DNA of 64,000 bases, taken from Paragordius varius. Taxonomy: Eukaryota > Nematomorpha. Below the pieces are notes generated by a model. It saw only the letters and a program-made list of their open reading frames with translations, did not search any database and was not told the DNA's origin. Made by a program: the position numbers and the translations under genes. The first letter of the stretch is position 1. Each line of letters starts with the position of its first letter. Positions 12,246-24,307 of the stretch are shown here, piece after piece. Where the stretch lies: assembly GCA_964247055.1 (NCBI GenBank), contig OZ176056.1:7688001-7752000 (forward strand), in the 5' to 3' direction.

Positions 12246-13234
12246 CACTGTGTGCAAAAAAATTTTTTTAATTTTTTTTAAAGATAGCTTATGACCAGCG
12301 AATTTATAACCGCAAAAAATTATATTTGTTGACGACCTTTTTTAAAAATGTTGAAATAATTGGAAAGAAGTGAAATATAAGAATAATTAGGAATAATTAA
12401 AAAAATAATGATAAAACTTGAGATATTATGGTTAATTATTAGATTAAAATTAATAAAATATGGTTATTTTAAAAAACTCAGAATTGCGTTTTTTAACATA
12501 CTTTAAGGACAAATAATTTTTTATGAAAATATAATAGCATAATAAAAAATCTTGTTTTATATTTTGTCATCTTGAATTATAACAAGTTAACTGTTTTATT
12601 TCGGTATCTATATGAGCGGGAATTATAAAGTATATAAATTTATGCAAAATAGGATATATAAAAGTAGTTAATATCAACCAACAATCCGTAAAAATCCCAA
12701 TAAAATTATTACTTTGTGTTAAAACAAACTTGTTCTGATTTTTGTATGGGTTTGTACACTACTTTTAAATACTATTTTGCATAAATTTTTCTACTTTATA
12801 ATTCTCGATCATGAAATACCAAAATAAAACAGTAAATTTACTATACGATTATGAGCCAGATGACAAAAAATCAAAAAATAAAAACCAATTTTTAGTTTTA
12901 CTTTTTGATAGTTTTTTATATTGAATATATGAATGTTTAATGGTGAAGGTAGTAAATAATTAAAAATATTTTTAAGTTTTATAGAAAAAATATGTTTTTC
13001 AATATGTTAAAAGAAAAACGCAATTTTATGATATGATTTTAGATTTATATATTGCAAATATCTGATAAAATGGTAATGAAACTTATTAAGTTTTATCATT
13101 ATTTTAATTATTAATATTCTCAATTTCGAATTTCTCTTAATAATTCAATAACCGCGTCAAAATATATATTTTTGCGGCAAATGATTTCGTTAATTATTGA
13201 TCTCAAAAAAAATTAACTTTTTTTACACACAGTG
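12246..13234 (+). mobile_element. CACTGTG MITE, copy 2, with TTA target duplication
   Basis: CACTGTGTGCAAAAAAATTT at left and its inverse ending ACACACAGTG at right, with TTA on both flanks (12243-12245, 13235-13237). The interior is interrupted by another palindromic element at about 12555-12880. Confidence 0.82.
12555..12880. mobile_element. Palindromic MITE nested in the CACTGTG MITE
   Basis: The arms read TTTGTCATCTTG...GTTTTATTTCGGTAT...TATGCAAAATAG and, inverted, CTATTTTGCATAAA...ATACCAAAATAAAAC...CAGATGACAAAA. It is absent from the sibling host MITE at 8900-9405. Termini are approximate. Confidence 0.7.
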
Positions 13235-13237
13235 TTA

Positions 13238-14295
13238 CAAACAAATATATATTAATAACTAAATTAAATGAATAGAAGATATCAATTAAATAAAAAATCA
13301 CTTGTGGAGGATACTTCTTCAAACTTTGAACATTGGCAAGACATATTATCAGCACAACGAGAATAATCGTTGAATATATTTTGGAAACAATGAACATTCT
13401 TTGATTAATAGGGTGAAATTAAATGAAATTAGTTTAAAGATTTAAGGTATAATATGTGAGTTAATCAAGAAATTCAGATATTTATACATTTTTAATGATG
13501 ACGTTTTCGTACAATATATTTAGATTTTATATAATAATAATAAACAGGTTTTGCAGAAATATGTTATGAATAAAAATTTCCAAGAATTTTTCAACATATA
13601 TACGCACGTATGTTCACTATTTTTCTGGTTAAGATTTCTGGATGTAAAAAGTTCCCTTCAAGCAATTACGTAAAAGGGTATACATTATGATAATTTAATA
13701 CTTATTTTTTCATTATCCAAGGGAATTACCATTTACTGAGAAATGCCTTACTTTCATTATAATAAATTGTAATATAAATTTTATTCATTGTATAGATATG
13801 GTAATAAATATCACCCCAGACTACCAGAAAGTACCAATGTGCGGCCCAGAAAATTGCCAAAAATTTTACATTCTATTAACATAAATTTTTTACCGGATTT
13901 TAAAGCATAAATATATTTTGATAAACTTTTTAATTCTACAATCCATATTAGTCTAAACCAGGGGTGTTTAACACAAATATTTTCGCACATTTGGAATATG
14001 TCATGTAGACTTTATTTAATTAAAGATTTACTTTTTTTCGTTAAATGAGTATTAATATTTGGTAAAGAATATAAAACAATAGCAATATGCACCATATCAT
14101 ATTCTTTAAAAAAGTGAAGGCGAAGGCCGTCAGAAATCTTTGGTAAACAATGAAAAAAACAATAACTAGCCCTTCACTTAAAATTATGGTATAAAAGGGT
14201 TAAGAAAATCGTAATTTTTATCTCAATTATAATTTTTTTGTTTTGATATGGGAACGATTTTAAAAGGGAATTTCACGATAGATGCTATATTAATA
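13238..14295. other. Noncoding stretch, no gene seen
   Basis: About 1 kb of AT-rich sequence. A fragment at 13958-13990 begins CCAGGGGTGTTTAACAC like a hAT MITE end, without a matching partner. No open frame is worth reporting. Confidence 0.5.
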
Positions 14296-14739
14296 AGGTG
14301 ACCAGACGTCCCGCTTTTTCACACTTTGTCCCGCGTCCCGCTACGTTTTTAAAATGTCCCGCTTTTTCACGATTATATAAAAAAAAATTTTTTAATACAA
14401 ATAAATATTTTTTATCCGTTTAAATTTTTTTCATTAAATATCTTTAATATTTATATAAAATTAAAATTATAATTTTTTAATTTTAAATTAATATTTATTT
14501 TTTTCGAATTTATATAATATTACTTTCCTTCCTACTACTACTACTGTCATCATTAATAAAAAGCCAATTTGACACCACAAATCTCTAGATTAAAAGACAA
14601 ATTGATACTACAAATCGGTACCTTACGCGTGTATTCCAGAAAATTAAGGTAATATAATATTTATTATACTAATAGTAGTTTATAAATATGAGCACAAAAA
14701 GAGTAAATTCAACGATTAATTAATGAAAGATTTTCCTTT

Positions 14740-17600
14740 TATCAAATAAACGAAGAATGAATCATCTGTTAAATGTCCTATATGCGAGGGGGAATTCACC
14801 CTAGCACATGGCGGCAAGCATGATATTACAAAGCATATGGAAACACAGAAACATAAAAAATGTTTAGATGTGGCATCATCATCTTACAAAATGAGCGATT
14901 TTTTTCGAAAAACCGCTTTTGGAGAGGAAGAAAGAATTTGGCACTAGCCGGAGGCATTTTATCTTTTCACGCCGTTAATCAATCATTCCTTTAGATCTAT
15001 AGACTGTACCTCACAGGTTATTCGCACGCTATTCCATAAAAGATTTACATGTGCTCGTACAAAGGCTGAAGCCATATTGTGCAATGTCCTTTCTCCACAC
15101 ACATTTTTTGAAATACAAAAAGATTTGCTGAAAATTAATTTCTTATCCCTATACTTTGATGCATCAAATTACCACGAAACAAAATTATTTCCCACTTTAA
15201 TAAGATATTTTGATTCAGAAACCGGAGTAAAAATTAAAATTTTAGAATTAATCTCTACCCGGTGGAAATTCCGAAATAATATTTACTACAATAATGCATA
15301 TTCTAGAAAAAAATAATTTAAAAGACAAAATTATCGCATATTGCGCTGACAACACCAATACGAACTTCGGTGGAAAAAGGAGGGGAATGATAATATTCAT
15401 AAATTAGCAGATAATCTTAATCAAAACATTATTGGCGTTGGGTATGCAGCGCATATAATACACAACGCTATTCAAACAGCTGCTGATTTGTTACCCCTAG
15501 ATGTGGAAAATGTAGTTGTTAAAATATATTATTATTTTTATGTATACACGGTACGTATTGAAACGCTTAAAGAATTCTGTGAAAATGCAAAAGTTTAATA
15601 TCAAAAAATGCTTGGATATTGTAATACTTGTTGGTTAGCTTTTATGCCACCTATCGAAAGAATTTTAGAAATGTATGATCCTTTAAAACCTTTTGTCAGA
15701 GGACAAATGTCCTACAACTTTAAAAAAGTTTTTTGAAAGTGATTCTTCAAAAATAGGTTAGGATTCTTACATAATCAAGCTTCTCTCTTTTAAAATGTTA
15801 TTAAATTTATAGAAGGTGACAATTTCGGCAATCGAAGTAGCTAAAATAATTTAATACCATTAACCATCCGCAATATAATAAATAACACTGGACAACAAAT
15901 TTTTCTGCCATTCGAGTTTTTTGAATTTTCTGATATTTAGTATCATTTTAACAGAAAATCTGAAATAAAAATTATAACTCGTTGGAAGAATTTTGTATAA
16001 TTTGATTTTTTTGATTATGCGCCCTCTTTATCAAAATTTTACTAAAAAATGTTTTTCTTTGAAAATATACAAGTAATGCCCATTTGTAATATATCATTCG
16101 AAAGAGTATTAAAAACTCTATAAAATGCATACTGATATGTATATCGACACTTAATATTGGACACAAAGAGCGACAAACGCGCGAAGCGAGAGCATTTTTT
16201 TTTAATTATTATATTTTTAAAACTAATGGATGAAAATAGCTCAAACTTTGTTTAGATGGAGATGAATGTCCAAAAAAGATAACACAAAAAAGTTTTTTTT
16301 TGATTAAAACATTTTTTATTGCTTTTTTGTCACTCAAAACAGCCATTTTTAGGTTTTTTGTTTTTTAAAAACTACCATCTCATCAATATTAATTTATTTT
16401 CTTTATAATGCTGATAATTTCGAAATTTTAAAGATAAAAACAAAGTTTAAGGTATTTTTGATCTTTTATAGCCATTATGGAATAAATTTACAGTTATAAC
16501 TATGCATTTTAGTATCCACTAGGTAAAATAGTTATGATAATAATAATTTTTATTAAAAAAGCAAGCCAAAAGCCTTTTCAAACATTTTTTTTAAATTAAA
16601 GACTAATATAACCCTAATAATTATATTAAAATAATTTATATGATTATAAAATTAGTTTGTCTGTGAAAATTCTTGACTTATTTAAGGATTGAAAATTTCG
16701 ACCATTTAAATCCAAATAACTTTTACATCCGATTGATATAAATGACTTACTACCATTTAAAAGGTGCAGTATTTTGCGCTCTTTCGAATGATATAAAATA
16801 CATGGCTTCATATCTAAAATTTTTAATTTTCGAAATTTCGAGTTTATTGTTAAATCGGGGCCAAAATTTATCGACAAACTCTAATATAAAAAAATTCTAC
16901 GATGCTAGACCAATTTTTTTTTCAGATATACTAATTATGTACTTTAATAAAATAAATTCTAAATTTACAAGAATGGCAGTTAAAAAAAGTTAAAATTTGT
17001 TGTCTAGTGTAATTTAGAAAAACAAAGCTTAATAAATCGCCAAGATATCCTCTACCATATAAAAATGTTTTATACAAACTCTAAAGATTATTTGGAAGAC
17101 TAGACGACGCAATTCAATGAAATTGATCATTTTCATTGGATAACATTAAAATCAGAAATTAATTGGTGCGATGTTCAAAAATCATTTGATTATATCTGCT
17201 CCCAAAAATTCTCAAAAAGTAATCTTTCAGAAAATGATCTTTTTTCAGAAGTATCATTAGTTAAAAGATATATTAATAATGAAAAACTTAAATTATGGAC
17301 AAAAGAAAAATATACAGTAGAAAAGAAATGGTGGTAATTTTTCATCGAAGCCAACTATATTACATACAATAATATTTTAAAAATTGTGGAATTCGCACTA
17401 TCTTTACCTGGAACCAACGCTGCTACTGAGCGCGTTTTTTCTACAGTAAATCAGGGTGGACATCGGAAAAATCAAATTTAAATGTTGAAACTTTAAAGGC
17501 CGTTTTATCTGTCAAATATAATTTGACAAATTCTTGTGAAGACTTCTATAAAATTTTAAAAAATGATGACAATCTGCCAACGCATTCACTCAAACAAAAA
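14740..17600 (+). pseudogene. hAT transposase, broken into fragments
   Basis: Three kinds of fragment are readable. At about 14770-14940 lies a BED-like zinc finger (KCPICEGEF ... KHDITKHMETQKH) followed by KMSDFFRKTAF, typical of ZMYM/ZBED-like hAT proteins. At 15010-15780 come pieces of the DDE/RNase H-like core (LYFDASNYHETKLFPTL; IHKLADNLNQNIIGVGYAAH; LGYCNTCWLAF) in different frames and separated by stops. At about 17389-17451 is the C-terminal dimerisation signature (FALSLPGTNAATERVFSTVN). The zinc-finger fragment ends at a TAG near 14945 and the dimerisation fragment at a stop near 17480. The MITE at 15886-17009 splits the gene. Plain decay of a cut-and-paste transposon. Confidence 0.88.
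15886..17009 (+). mobile_element. CACTG-ended MITE, copy 2, inside the hAT element
   Basis: CACTGGACAACAAATTTT at left and AAAATTTGTTGTCTAGTG at right, flanked by TAA on both sides (883-885 of the 15000s and 17010-17012). At 1124 bp it is the more complete of two copies. It must be younger than the hAT insertion it sits in. Confidence 0.88.
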
Positions 17601-18289
17601 ATATACCAAAGAATAAAATATTTTCTTATATTTAAAAAGTTTTTATGTTAAAAATAAACAAAATTACTTAAAATATTGTATAAGACTTCATAATTTGTCA
17701 AATTATATTTGAACACATAAAATCGCTTTTATTCAACATTTAAATTTGATTCCGTGTCCTTACTTAATTTAGTGTGGAAAAACGCGTTCACCAGTGGTTC
17801 AGGTAAAGATAATGCAAATTCTACAATTAAAATTTATTGTATGGAGCATAATTTGTTTAAAAATGATTATTTTCATTTCTATCCTACGTATTTTTTTCTG
17901 TTGTCCATAATATAAGTTTTCATTCAATATATTTATTTAATAATGATATTTCATATAATGAGTCATTGTGCACCGTCTTGTCTTCCAAATAATCGTTTCT
18001 GTTTGTATAAAACATTTTTATATTCTGGCTATTCATTGAGCCTTGTTTTTCTGGATGCTTTATAATATTGCGATTAGGTAATGGTATAAAATTATTTTCT
18101 AACCCTTTTTGACTTGGAATTTTGACCCAATGCCCCCCTTCTCGGATTTGTCCCGCTTTTTCCTTCAAAAAATCTGGTCACTATCCAATATATAACAACA
18201 TACATAGTTGATTACTAAATGTACAATCCTGTTATATAATCTATATTATCTTGCTCATCTTAGGTAAACATTATTCTAAACATGGTCAT

Positions 18290-21200
18290 AAATCATTTTC
18301 GGAACTAAGAAAAGACGAGCGTGCGCAGAAGATGTGTACACAGATTTTAATCTGGCAATAAACGACAAAGCCACACAAGTTGAGGGCGCAAAAATGTAGC
18401 GTTATGCATGAAAAGAGTGCAGCACGCATTGCCTTTCTTATTTTTTCAGAAAAAAATCAACACATTCATTTCAGTCCTTTGATTCAAATTGGGGTAGTTA
18501 GTCCCCAAGCATGTTTAAAATTAAATAATTTAAAAAATATGGAATGAATTGAAACCAGGGAAAAAATTTGCACAATTATAACTAAAATATATAAAAATTT
18601 TAAAAATACTTAATACTATTTATTTTTAGCTAAAACCTCAAGGTAAAACTTAGTCAACTTGTTATGTGTGCATTAGCTAAATTCAAAATAATACAAAATA
18701 AACCTTCTATCATGTTAGATGTGATTCGAATGAAAAATTAGTTTTCCTTTTAGCTCTAAAATCAAAGAAAGATATTTTGCACGAATTTTGTAAAATAAAA
18801 ATGGCGTCAAAGTAGTTTGATGTGAATTTTTTTTTTCAAAACCAAATTTTATTTAGATATTTCGGCTTATTTATATATTAGGATAAAAACATAAATTTAA
18901 ATTGGGACCATTTCTATTGTAGTTTTTTAAAAATATAAACTTAAATATAGTCTGGAGTATTTGGATACCCCAATTTGAATCGAAGTGTTAAAACATTATG
19001 TTTGTGATATAAAGCTGTGATTTTGTGAAAAACTGCGGGCGCTCTTGTGGTCCACATAGTTACGAAGACTATCAAACGCGCCACTAGACAATGATCTAGT
19101 AAAAATTCACTAGTATTTGGCAGAAACATTACAAATAATTAGCATGGGAAACGGAAAACACCAATCTTAGTCAATGAATCTTACACAATTTGAATGGTCA
19201 AATCAAACATCGCAAAGTGATTTATGAATTCTTTGCTTTAACGAAAGAAAAATATTTTACATTGAATTGCACGGATGATGAGAAGTGGCTTAATTTTGTA
19301 AATATAAAGTAAAAAACACTGACTTTAACCTCGCCAAGCCGGTTTATTAATACTAAGGCAAATTGCTTCAGCAAAAAGGCTGTGCTTTGTGTCTGGGGGG
19401 ACCAGAGCGATATTGTATATTAAAATACTTAATCCCAGTGAAACCGTGAATTACCAACATCGCCAATAAATAATTAATTTAGGCTATCTATTAAAACAAA
19501 AATGACCGGAATGAGCTAGAAGACCTGCAAAATGATTTTGCTACATAACAATAATCCCTCTGATACAGCGAAACCAGTGAAACTTTACTATCACTTTGGA
19601 AACGTCTTCCGCACCCGCCTCTAGCGCCACCTGATCAATTTCTTCGGATCAGTGGGGTACACCCTCGCAGATCTCTACAATATTTATGAAGACGTGGGAA
19701 AATGGCTTAGCAAAAAATTCTCCACAAAAAACACTTAATTATCAGGAATAGCTTTTTGTTACGTAAGAGATGGGCAAAATGTGAGAAGACGATAAAAAAA
19801 ATTATGTTTTGTTGAAACACCGGTTAAAACCTATCACCATACCTGGCATTTTATTGTTAGGTGCAATATATTTATAATTAGTTCGCTATATGAATGCAGA
19901 TCAATATAAGCGGATGTATAAGTATAAATAACTTTATCCTTGTCAAATAAGTTATATGACTTATACACAAAAAAATAGTTGAGATCCGCACATGATCAAA
20001 TCTTAACTTTCATGTATTTTTTTAAATAAATAAATTTCTTTAAAATGGTGTAGCGTTTCCATAAATTTCTTATTAAAAATGAAACCTGAAGTTTTTTGAT
20101 TAAAAAGTGTGAAAAGATCCCTATACATATTTGGTATGATAGAGAAAAGTTTTTAATTTGTATGAATCCTTTAAAGGTTTCTTTGAATTGTTTTGGATAG
20201 GATATTCCATAGCACCCTTTATTTTACCTTGCTGTAATATACATAATATATTACTCTTAAATACTTTCATCATAAATAGATGATTATAGGATGCTAAACG
20301 TCAAATTTGTTACATCAAACGATAAGATGAGGGAAAATTTGTTTTTATTCGTTGTTAGCTATATTTTAAAGCTGGAGAATATTTTCAACATGCAGTCGGA
20401 GAAAATGGGGTGGAATTCCACAGTAGTAGCTGGTAAATTATTTGCCTGGACGTATTTTCTGCAGGATAGAGTTTATGAAATATCCGGATGCTATGTTTGA
20501 CGGTAAACCGAACTGCGCTGGAGATGGTGATGGACATGGCAATGGCGTATGAAAACGCGGATAGCAAATTTTTTTAAATAAAAAGACGAGGCCACTTTAG
20601 CAGATGCTGGCGGCGAGTCAATAAGTTGATTAATAAAAATATTATTGTTGAAGCTGGCACACAAGTTTAGATGGCATATTAGTGAAGATGATATACAATT
20701 CAGGAGCAATATCGATGATTGAGAAAAGAACATGGTAAAAGATTGAAAAGCCTATATTAAAGTTTGGTCCAATAGTGGGTTTTCTATCATCAAGGTTGAG
20801 GGGAGAATGCATGGTAGGTGTCAAATGGAGTGGCGGAGCTCGAAAATGTGTGATTACAATAGAAGTTTGGGCCAAAATATTTGGGTTACCATAGATGAAG
20901 AGTTTAAAGTAGATACCCAATCCAGTTTCTATCAAAACTGTATGCTGTGTGGATTTTAATATATTTAAAGATTAGGGTGTTGGGTGTTACACGGGGCCAA
21001 ACATCAAGGAGCTCATCTGGATTCAGAGGAGAAGGAATTAAAAAGTTTGATCTGGGTATCATTGAAGTTAAAACCCTCGCAACTACGAATTGACTGAGTA
21101 ACATCACTAATGATAGCTTAGAAAAATGATATTACTATTCGTACATGTGGATTTAAATGATACAGTTAACCCTGATTGGGCTGATTATATGATTTCAACG

Positions 21201-24150
21201 TTTGATCACTTAGTTTTTAAAATTGGACAGTAAAAATTTTTTCCGACCTTGGGTCTAAAAGAGCTCTATTGGTAAATGCACATCCAACAAGATTATTAGA
21301 ATTTAATCACGTTTAGTTAGATAAAGGTCTTTTTTAACTCTAAAAACAAAATAAATAATGCACTAACAATATTTTAACAAATTATAGATGAGTTATCAGA
21401 AAATTGTCCAGATGCGGCGGTTTAATGAGATGAATGATTATTAGTAAAACTACGATAATTGAGCATAATGATTGTAAAAAGTTTTAAACAAATTGGCTAC
21501 TTTAAGTTTAAAATTTAAAAAAGATCTCGTTCTTCGGTGTCATACTTAGAGGATATAATCGGTACAATTTTTTAACGGATGACTCGTAGAGCGGATAAAA
21601 CAAATATGTTTGATGAGTTTTTGGCAGCCCTAAGAGCGGCTTCACATAATAATGATTGATCAGCTCCAATTTAAAACCATATAGAGTATCAGAAACAAAA
21701 TACAAAATTGTTTGTGCTGCTGTGTTGGGCCGATCGTATTATTCCCAGGCATTGCGCAAAGAACCGTTAATATTTTTTCATGTTCATTCTGTTGAAAATG
21801 TGATGAAAGTCAAGGCCTAGTGTTTTTTGGTCAGGTATAATTTAAAAATGTAATCTTGTAGTGTGTCAATTAAACTGAAGTAGTATTAAAAGCAATCCCA
21901 CGTAAAAATGGAATTTTAATACGGGTATATGGGAACAGATGCACCTTAATATTTCCGACCCTATACGTAAGTTTTATTGGTTGGTGACAATGGATAGTAA
22001 TTTTGGGTTAAAGCTGATTATTAAGAAATGTTTTTTTGTACATATATTGCTTTGTTTAGAAATTTGGACAGACAAAATAAATCAAGTGCTATGGGATTTA
22101 TAAATCCACCGTTTATATTTCCATAGAATTAAAAACCCGCTTTCATGAGTTAAAGAAACACCCACTTACAACAATCGATGACATCATACCCAATCAAATC
22201 TTCCCGTGCGAAGTAGACAAAAGATATTAATGGGGTGGAGAAAAGGTTTAATCATGAAAAGAATCGGGACACTATCGGCACAATAAACAATGATAATCAA
22301 ACCCTATGCAATTCGGCCCCGCGAAGGAAGGAAATGGGGATGGGAAGTTTAAACGGTAAACCAAACTGATGAGTTTAGTTGTCCAACCAGGAATTCAACT
22401 AATCTGGAAGTAATGGAGGAACAAACCAACTGATAACAAAAGATCTTTATAAACCGAAAAATCAAGGGACAAAGAATCAGAACGAACATATCCGCTTAGG
22501 GAGAGGAAATCACCTGATCGTTACGGATTAAGGAGATATGTTTTACTCATTTATACCCCTTAATTCCAATCATTTTATTTTAGAATAATAAAATTTGTTT
22601 CAAGCCAATTCTTTTGGCTAACCATACGTATTTTGTTTTAGAAAGAGTTGATAATATAAAAAATTGATAACATCTAATTCTGAAGTTAAAGAATAATTAT
22701 TTATATATAAGGATTGCACTGATTCAAATGCTACGCAGTCTTTTCAAAACTTTTCCTTAAATGAAAAACCCATCTTAAAGAGGGAAGTCCTAAATTGAAT
22801 TAAATGCCTTCCTCGTAACAAAGCCCTAGGATTAGCGAAGTCTGTAAAAAATACCCAAATTTCCAAAAAACACTTACAATCGCGTCTCAAAATAATATTT
22901 ATTCTAGCATTTGGCCAAACAATTGGACTAACTTTCTACCTATTCCTATTCACAAAAAATGTAACCCTAAACTATGCAACAACTACACAACAATACGCTC
23001 ATATCACAGGCCTCAAAAACTAAAAATATGGGAGCTATAATATCTAAGCAGGTTTTAACAAAGGAAGAGGCTGCAGGGATTACATCTGCAACCTCGGAAT
23101 TAGAATCCAAATGTATTAAACACAACAAACCAATTTATGTGTATTTCATTTATTATACAATATTTGATAAGTTTATCCACCTAACACCGTGGAAAGTTAA
23201 GGCACAAAACCTGATCTCATTTAAATACTAAAATCTTTATACAATAAAGCACTCATTTAATCATGCACAACTTCTAATATGTTTTTAGAACAGGGGGGCT
23301 TCGGGTGAATTTTTCACCACTACTACCCACACCGAATGGTTCAAGTTAGATACTCATAACCATATCGGTGTAAATAATGCGGCGAAAAAATAACATTTTT
23401 AAATACAAAGCTGATACCGTTTAACTAACCGATACAAAAAAACGATCTACAACGTATTAAAATTACATCTAAAAAAGAATCCCATGGGCTCGTAATTTAT
23501 TTAAAACCAAAGTTTTATTTGATGAAGCCACATTAATCATATTAGCGGCTTAGAAACGGCAATTACATATATCTTGGAGGGGAAAGTAATTTATATTTAT
23601 ACAACCCGAATTTATACGAAAACTAATCACACAAGGCTTAAAATATTATCATATTGCAAGATATGGTCCACACAAAAAAAACCAAAAATACTAAACGTAT
23701 TTCTAATGGCAACTTATTGCCGTGAAAACTGGGTTGGAAAAAGATTTATATAAAAATCAGGCTTTTGAGCCACATAGCTAGCGCATGCTTCGTAAAAAAG
23801 ACAAAATGGTTAAATTCGACACTACACTGTTCCAGATATTAGGAGAGCCCCCAGACTAGCTACTTTGGCCATGACCTTCGCAACATCAAAGTGGAAAAAG
23901 CAATCATACTGGGCCTCGTAAAGTGTAAGTAATAAGATAGACCCAGAAAAAGATGTACACAATAATATATATATGAATACAACTTAAATCGCTATCTGAC
24001 CAATCTATCCCTAAAGAGATTAGCTAGCGTGCAAAATACACTTGACTATGAAGTCCAGCAAAAAGTTAAATAATCAACTACCCTGACTATTATTCACGAG
24101 CAAAATTTATTTAAAGCGCATGCCACATATGTAGTTGTGAACAAAAGAAT
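18290..24150. pseudogene. Decayed coding-like block of unknown identity
   Basis: From about 18290 the base composition shifts to clearly more G+C than the flanks, and short protein-like stretches appear in several frames, mostly on the + strand, for example FGSVGYTLADLYNIYEDVG near 19640, TRRADKTNMFDEFLAALRA near 21580, and CAAVLGRSYYSQALRKEP near 21715. A hydrophobic run is readable near 22890-22960. None matches a family I can name, and no long intact frame exists. The MITE at 18459-18987 interrupts it. Reading: an old, broken mobile or virus-like element, or a dead host gene cluster. A Polinton-type origin cannot be excluded but is not shown. No terminal repeats were found. Confidence 0.55.
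18459..18987 (-). mobile_element. GGGGTA-family MITE, copy 3
   Basis: Reverse orientation: the right side reads TACCCCAATTTGAATCGAAGTG, the left side CTTTGATTCAAATTGGGGTA. The interior matches copies at 7530 and 53341. It lies inside the decayed block and so inserted after it. Confidence 0.75.
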
Positions 24151-24307
24151 AGGTTTAATTTATTTGAATTGCAAGGTGCTTTTAACAAAAAAAAACAAAA
24201 TTTTTAATAGAGAGCATTTGTGTAAAATACATGTATTTATCACAGAGCTCAAGCTAAATTATTTAGATAATTCTAAAAATTATATAAATTGGCCATCTTT
24301 TTATTTA

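Larger units (their letters stand above)
14297..18181 (+). mobile_element. Decayed hAT DNA transposon
   Basis: The ends match inversely: GGTGACCAGACGTCCCGC at left and GCGGGACAAA...CTGGTCAC in the right end, a terminus common to animal hAT elements. No clear 8-bp target duplication remains. Inside are fragments of a transposase gene on the + strand (next entry) and an inserted 1.1 kb MITE at 15886-17009. The copy cannot be active. Confidence 0.85.
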
